Assembly: GCA_007119005.1 (NCBI GenBank)
Contig: SKQM01000081.1
Location: forward strand, 1-14,293
DNA: 14,293 nucleotides
From: Thioalkalivibrio sp.
GTDB taxonomy: Bacteria; Pseudomonadota; Gammaproteobacteria; Ectothiorhodospirales; Ectothiorhodospiraceae
Reading direction: 5' to 3'
This document shows, piece after piece, positions 13,600 to 14,293 of this stretch (position 1 is the stretch's first letter; the number at the start of each line of letters is the position of its first letter). Below the pieces are notes generated by a model, which saw only the letters and a list, made by a program, of their open reading frames with translations, was not told the origin of the DNA and did no database searches. Both the position numbers and the translations under genes were made by a program.

Positions 13600-14293
13600 A
13601 TGAAGGCTGCAGCCGCCGGGTATCGGCGTCTCCAGACGGAAGCGAGTATCGTGCGGATCAACCCCCAGACCGAGCCCGTTGTGGCGGCCGAGACCCTGCG
13701 CCTCGAAAGCGAGCGCGAGCGGCAGGCCGTGCTGGATGCGCTGTCGGCCCAGATCGCAGTGCTGGACGCAACGGGTCGTATCATCGCGGTCAACGAGGCC
13801 TGGCGCCGCTTCGCGTGCGAGAACAGCGGCGACGCAAAACTGGCAGAGGGGATCGGTATCGATTATCTCGAGGCTTGTCTGCCGGACTCTGACATTGATC
13901 CCGAAGGCTTCGGGGTGCGCGCGCGCGCCGGCATCGAGGCGGTGATCAACGGGGAGCGTGCCGAGTTCTCTCTCGAGTACCCCTGCCACCACCCCGAATT
14001 CCCGCGCTGGTTCCTGATGACGGTGACCCCGCTTGGCCGGGGGCTCAGTGGGGCGGTGGTCGCGCACATGGAGATCAGCGCGCGGGTGCTCGCGGAACAG
14101 GAGAGCCGCCGGCGCAGGGAGGAGGTCGCGTACAACGCGCGCCTGAGTTCGGTGACCGTGCTCGCGGCCTCGCTGGTGCACGAACTGGCGCAACCGCTTG
14201 CCGCCGCGAGCCTGTACAGCGAATCTCTTCTGGCACTGGGGCGGCGGGATCCGGTCGATCGCGCCCAGTTGCTGTCGGTGGTGGAAGATCTGC
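13600..14293 (+). CDS. PAS-domain sensor histidine kinase, partial (3' end beyond window)
   Basis: 231 codons are visible. After a charged helix (about 35-45), a PAS-type domain begins at QAVLDALSAQIAVLDATGRI (about 42-61) and runs to about residue 155, with WFLMTVTPL near its end. A dimerisation helix rich in Arg/Glu follows. The HisKA H-box is SLVHELAQPLAAASLYSE with the phospho-accepting histidine in HELAQP. The ATPase domain lies beyond the edge. No membrane segment is visible, suggesting a soluble sensor; the PAS ligand cannot be read. ATG at 13600 has a poor Shine-Dalgarno sequence; GTG at 13651, with GGAAG 8 bases before it, is an equally good start. An in-frame TAG at 13582 excludes a longer N-terminus. 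The partner regulator is not in the window. Confidence 0.88.
   Translation, partial: MKAAAAGYRRLQTEASIVRINPQTEPVVAAETLRLESERERQAVLDALSAQIAVLDATGRIIAVNEAWRRFACENSGDAKLAEGIGIDYLEACLPDSDIDPEGFGVRARAGIEAVINGERAEFSLEYPCHHPEFPRWFLMTVTPLGRGLSGAVVAHMEISARVLAEQESRRRREEVAYNARLSSVTVLAASLVHELAQPLAAASLYSESLLALGRRDPVDRAQLLSVVEDL

Overview
The window is GC-rich, gene-dense bacterial DNA. Gene content points to a gammaproteobacterium, most likely a sulfur oxidiser of the Ectothiorhodospiraceae type. That placement is inference: it rests on a complete set of the lipoate-assembly genes that accompany the sulfur-oxidising sHdr (heterodisulfide-reductase-like) system, on a FabI enoyl reductase and on a YciK-like short-chain dehydrogenase. 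No sHdr subunit and no lipoate-binding protein gene lies inside the window, so the sulfur link cannot be confirmed here.

Layout, left to right. (1) 1-515, minus strand: the 5' two thirds of fabI, cut by the window edge. (2) 516-768: a spacer with a pair of REP-like hairpins. (3) 769-5197, minus strand: a two-gene efflux operon, a periplasmic adaptor (translated first) and an RND pump; no outer-membrane partner is seen. (4) 5436-5984, plus strand: a small secreted, helical, Gln/Glu/Ala-rich protein of unknown function. Its stop and the stop of the convergent next gene lie in opposite arms of one stem-loop. (5) 6004-10553, minus strand: a four-gene operon, lipS1 - sLpl(AB) - lipT - lipS2 in transcription order, encoding the lipoate-assembly pathway known from sulfur oxidisers and archaea. 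(6) 10554-10802: a divergent promoter region with a near-perfect FNR/Anr-type box. (7) 10803-12398, plus strand: a second lipoate-ligase-like protein fused to a cysteine-rich DUF116 domain. (8) 12369-13145, minus strand: a YciK-like SDR whose catalytic Tyr is Phe and whose end overlaps the fusion gene. (9) 13146-13599: non-coding, with three copies of a REP element. (10) 13600 to the right edge, plus strand: a PAS-type sensor histidine kinase, truncated by the window.

How the genes work together. The ligase sLpl(AB) is expected to load octanoate or lipoate on a carrier protein. The radical SAM pair LipS1/LipS2 inserts the two sulfur atoms, and the flavoprotein LipT probably handles redox chemistry of the pathway. 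The divergent ligase-DUF116 fusion is the least explained gene. It is a clear paralogue of sLpl, keeps the ligase motifs, adds an eight-cysteine tail region that looks able to hold an Fe-S cluster, and sits behind what looks like an oxygen-responsive class II promoter. It is the best candidate in this window for an undescribed component, perhaps an accessory or regulator of lipoylation.
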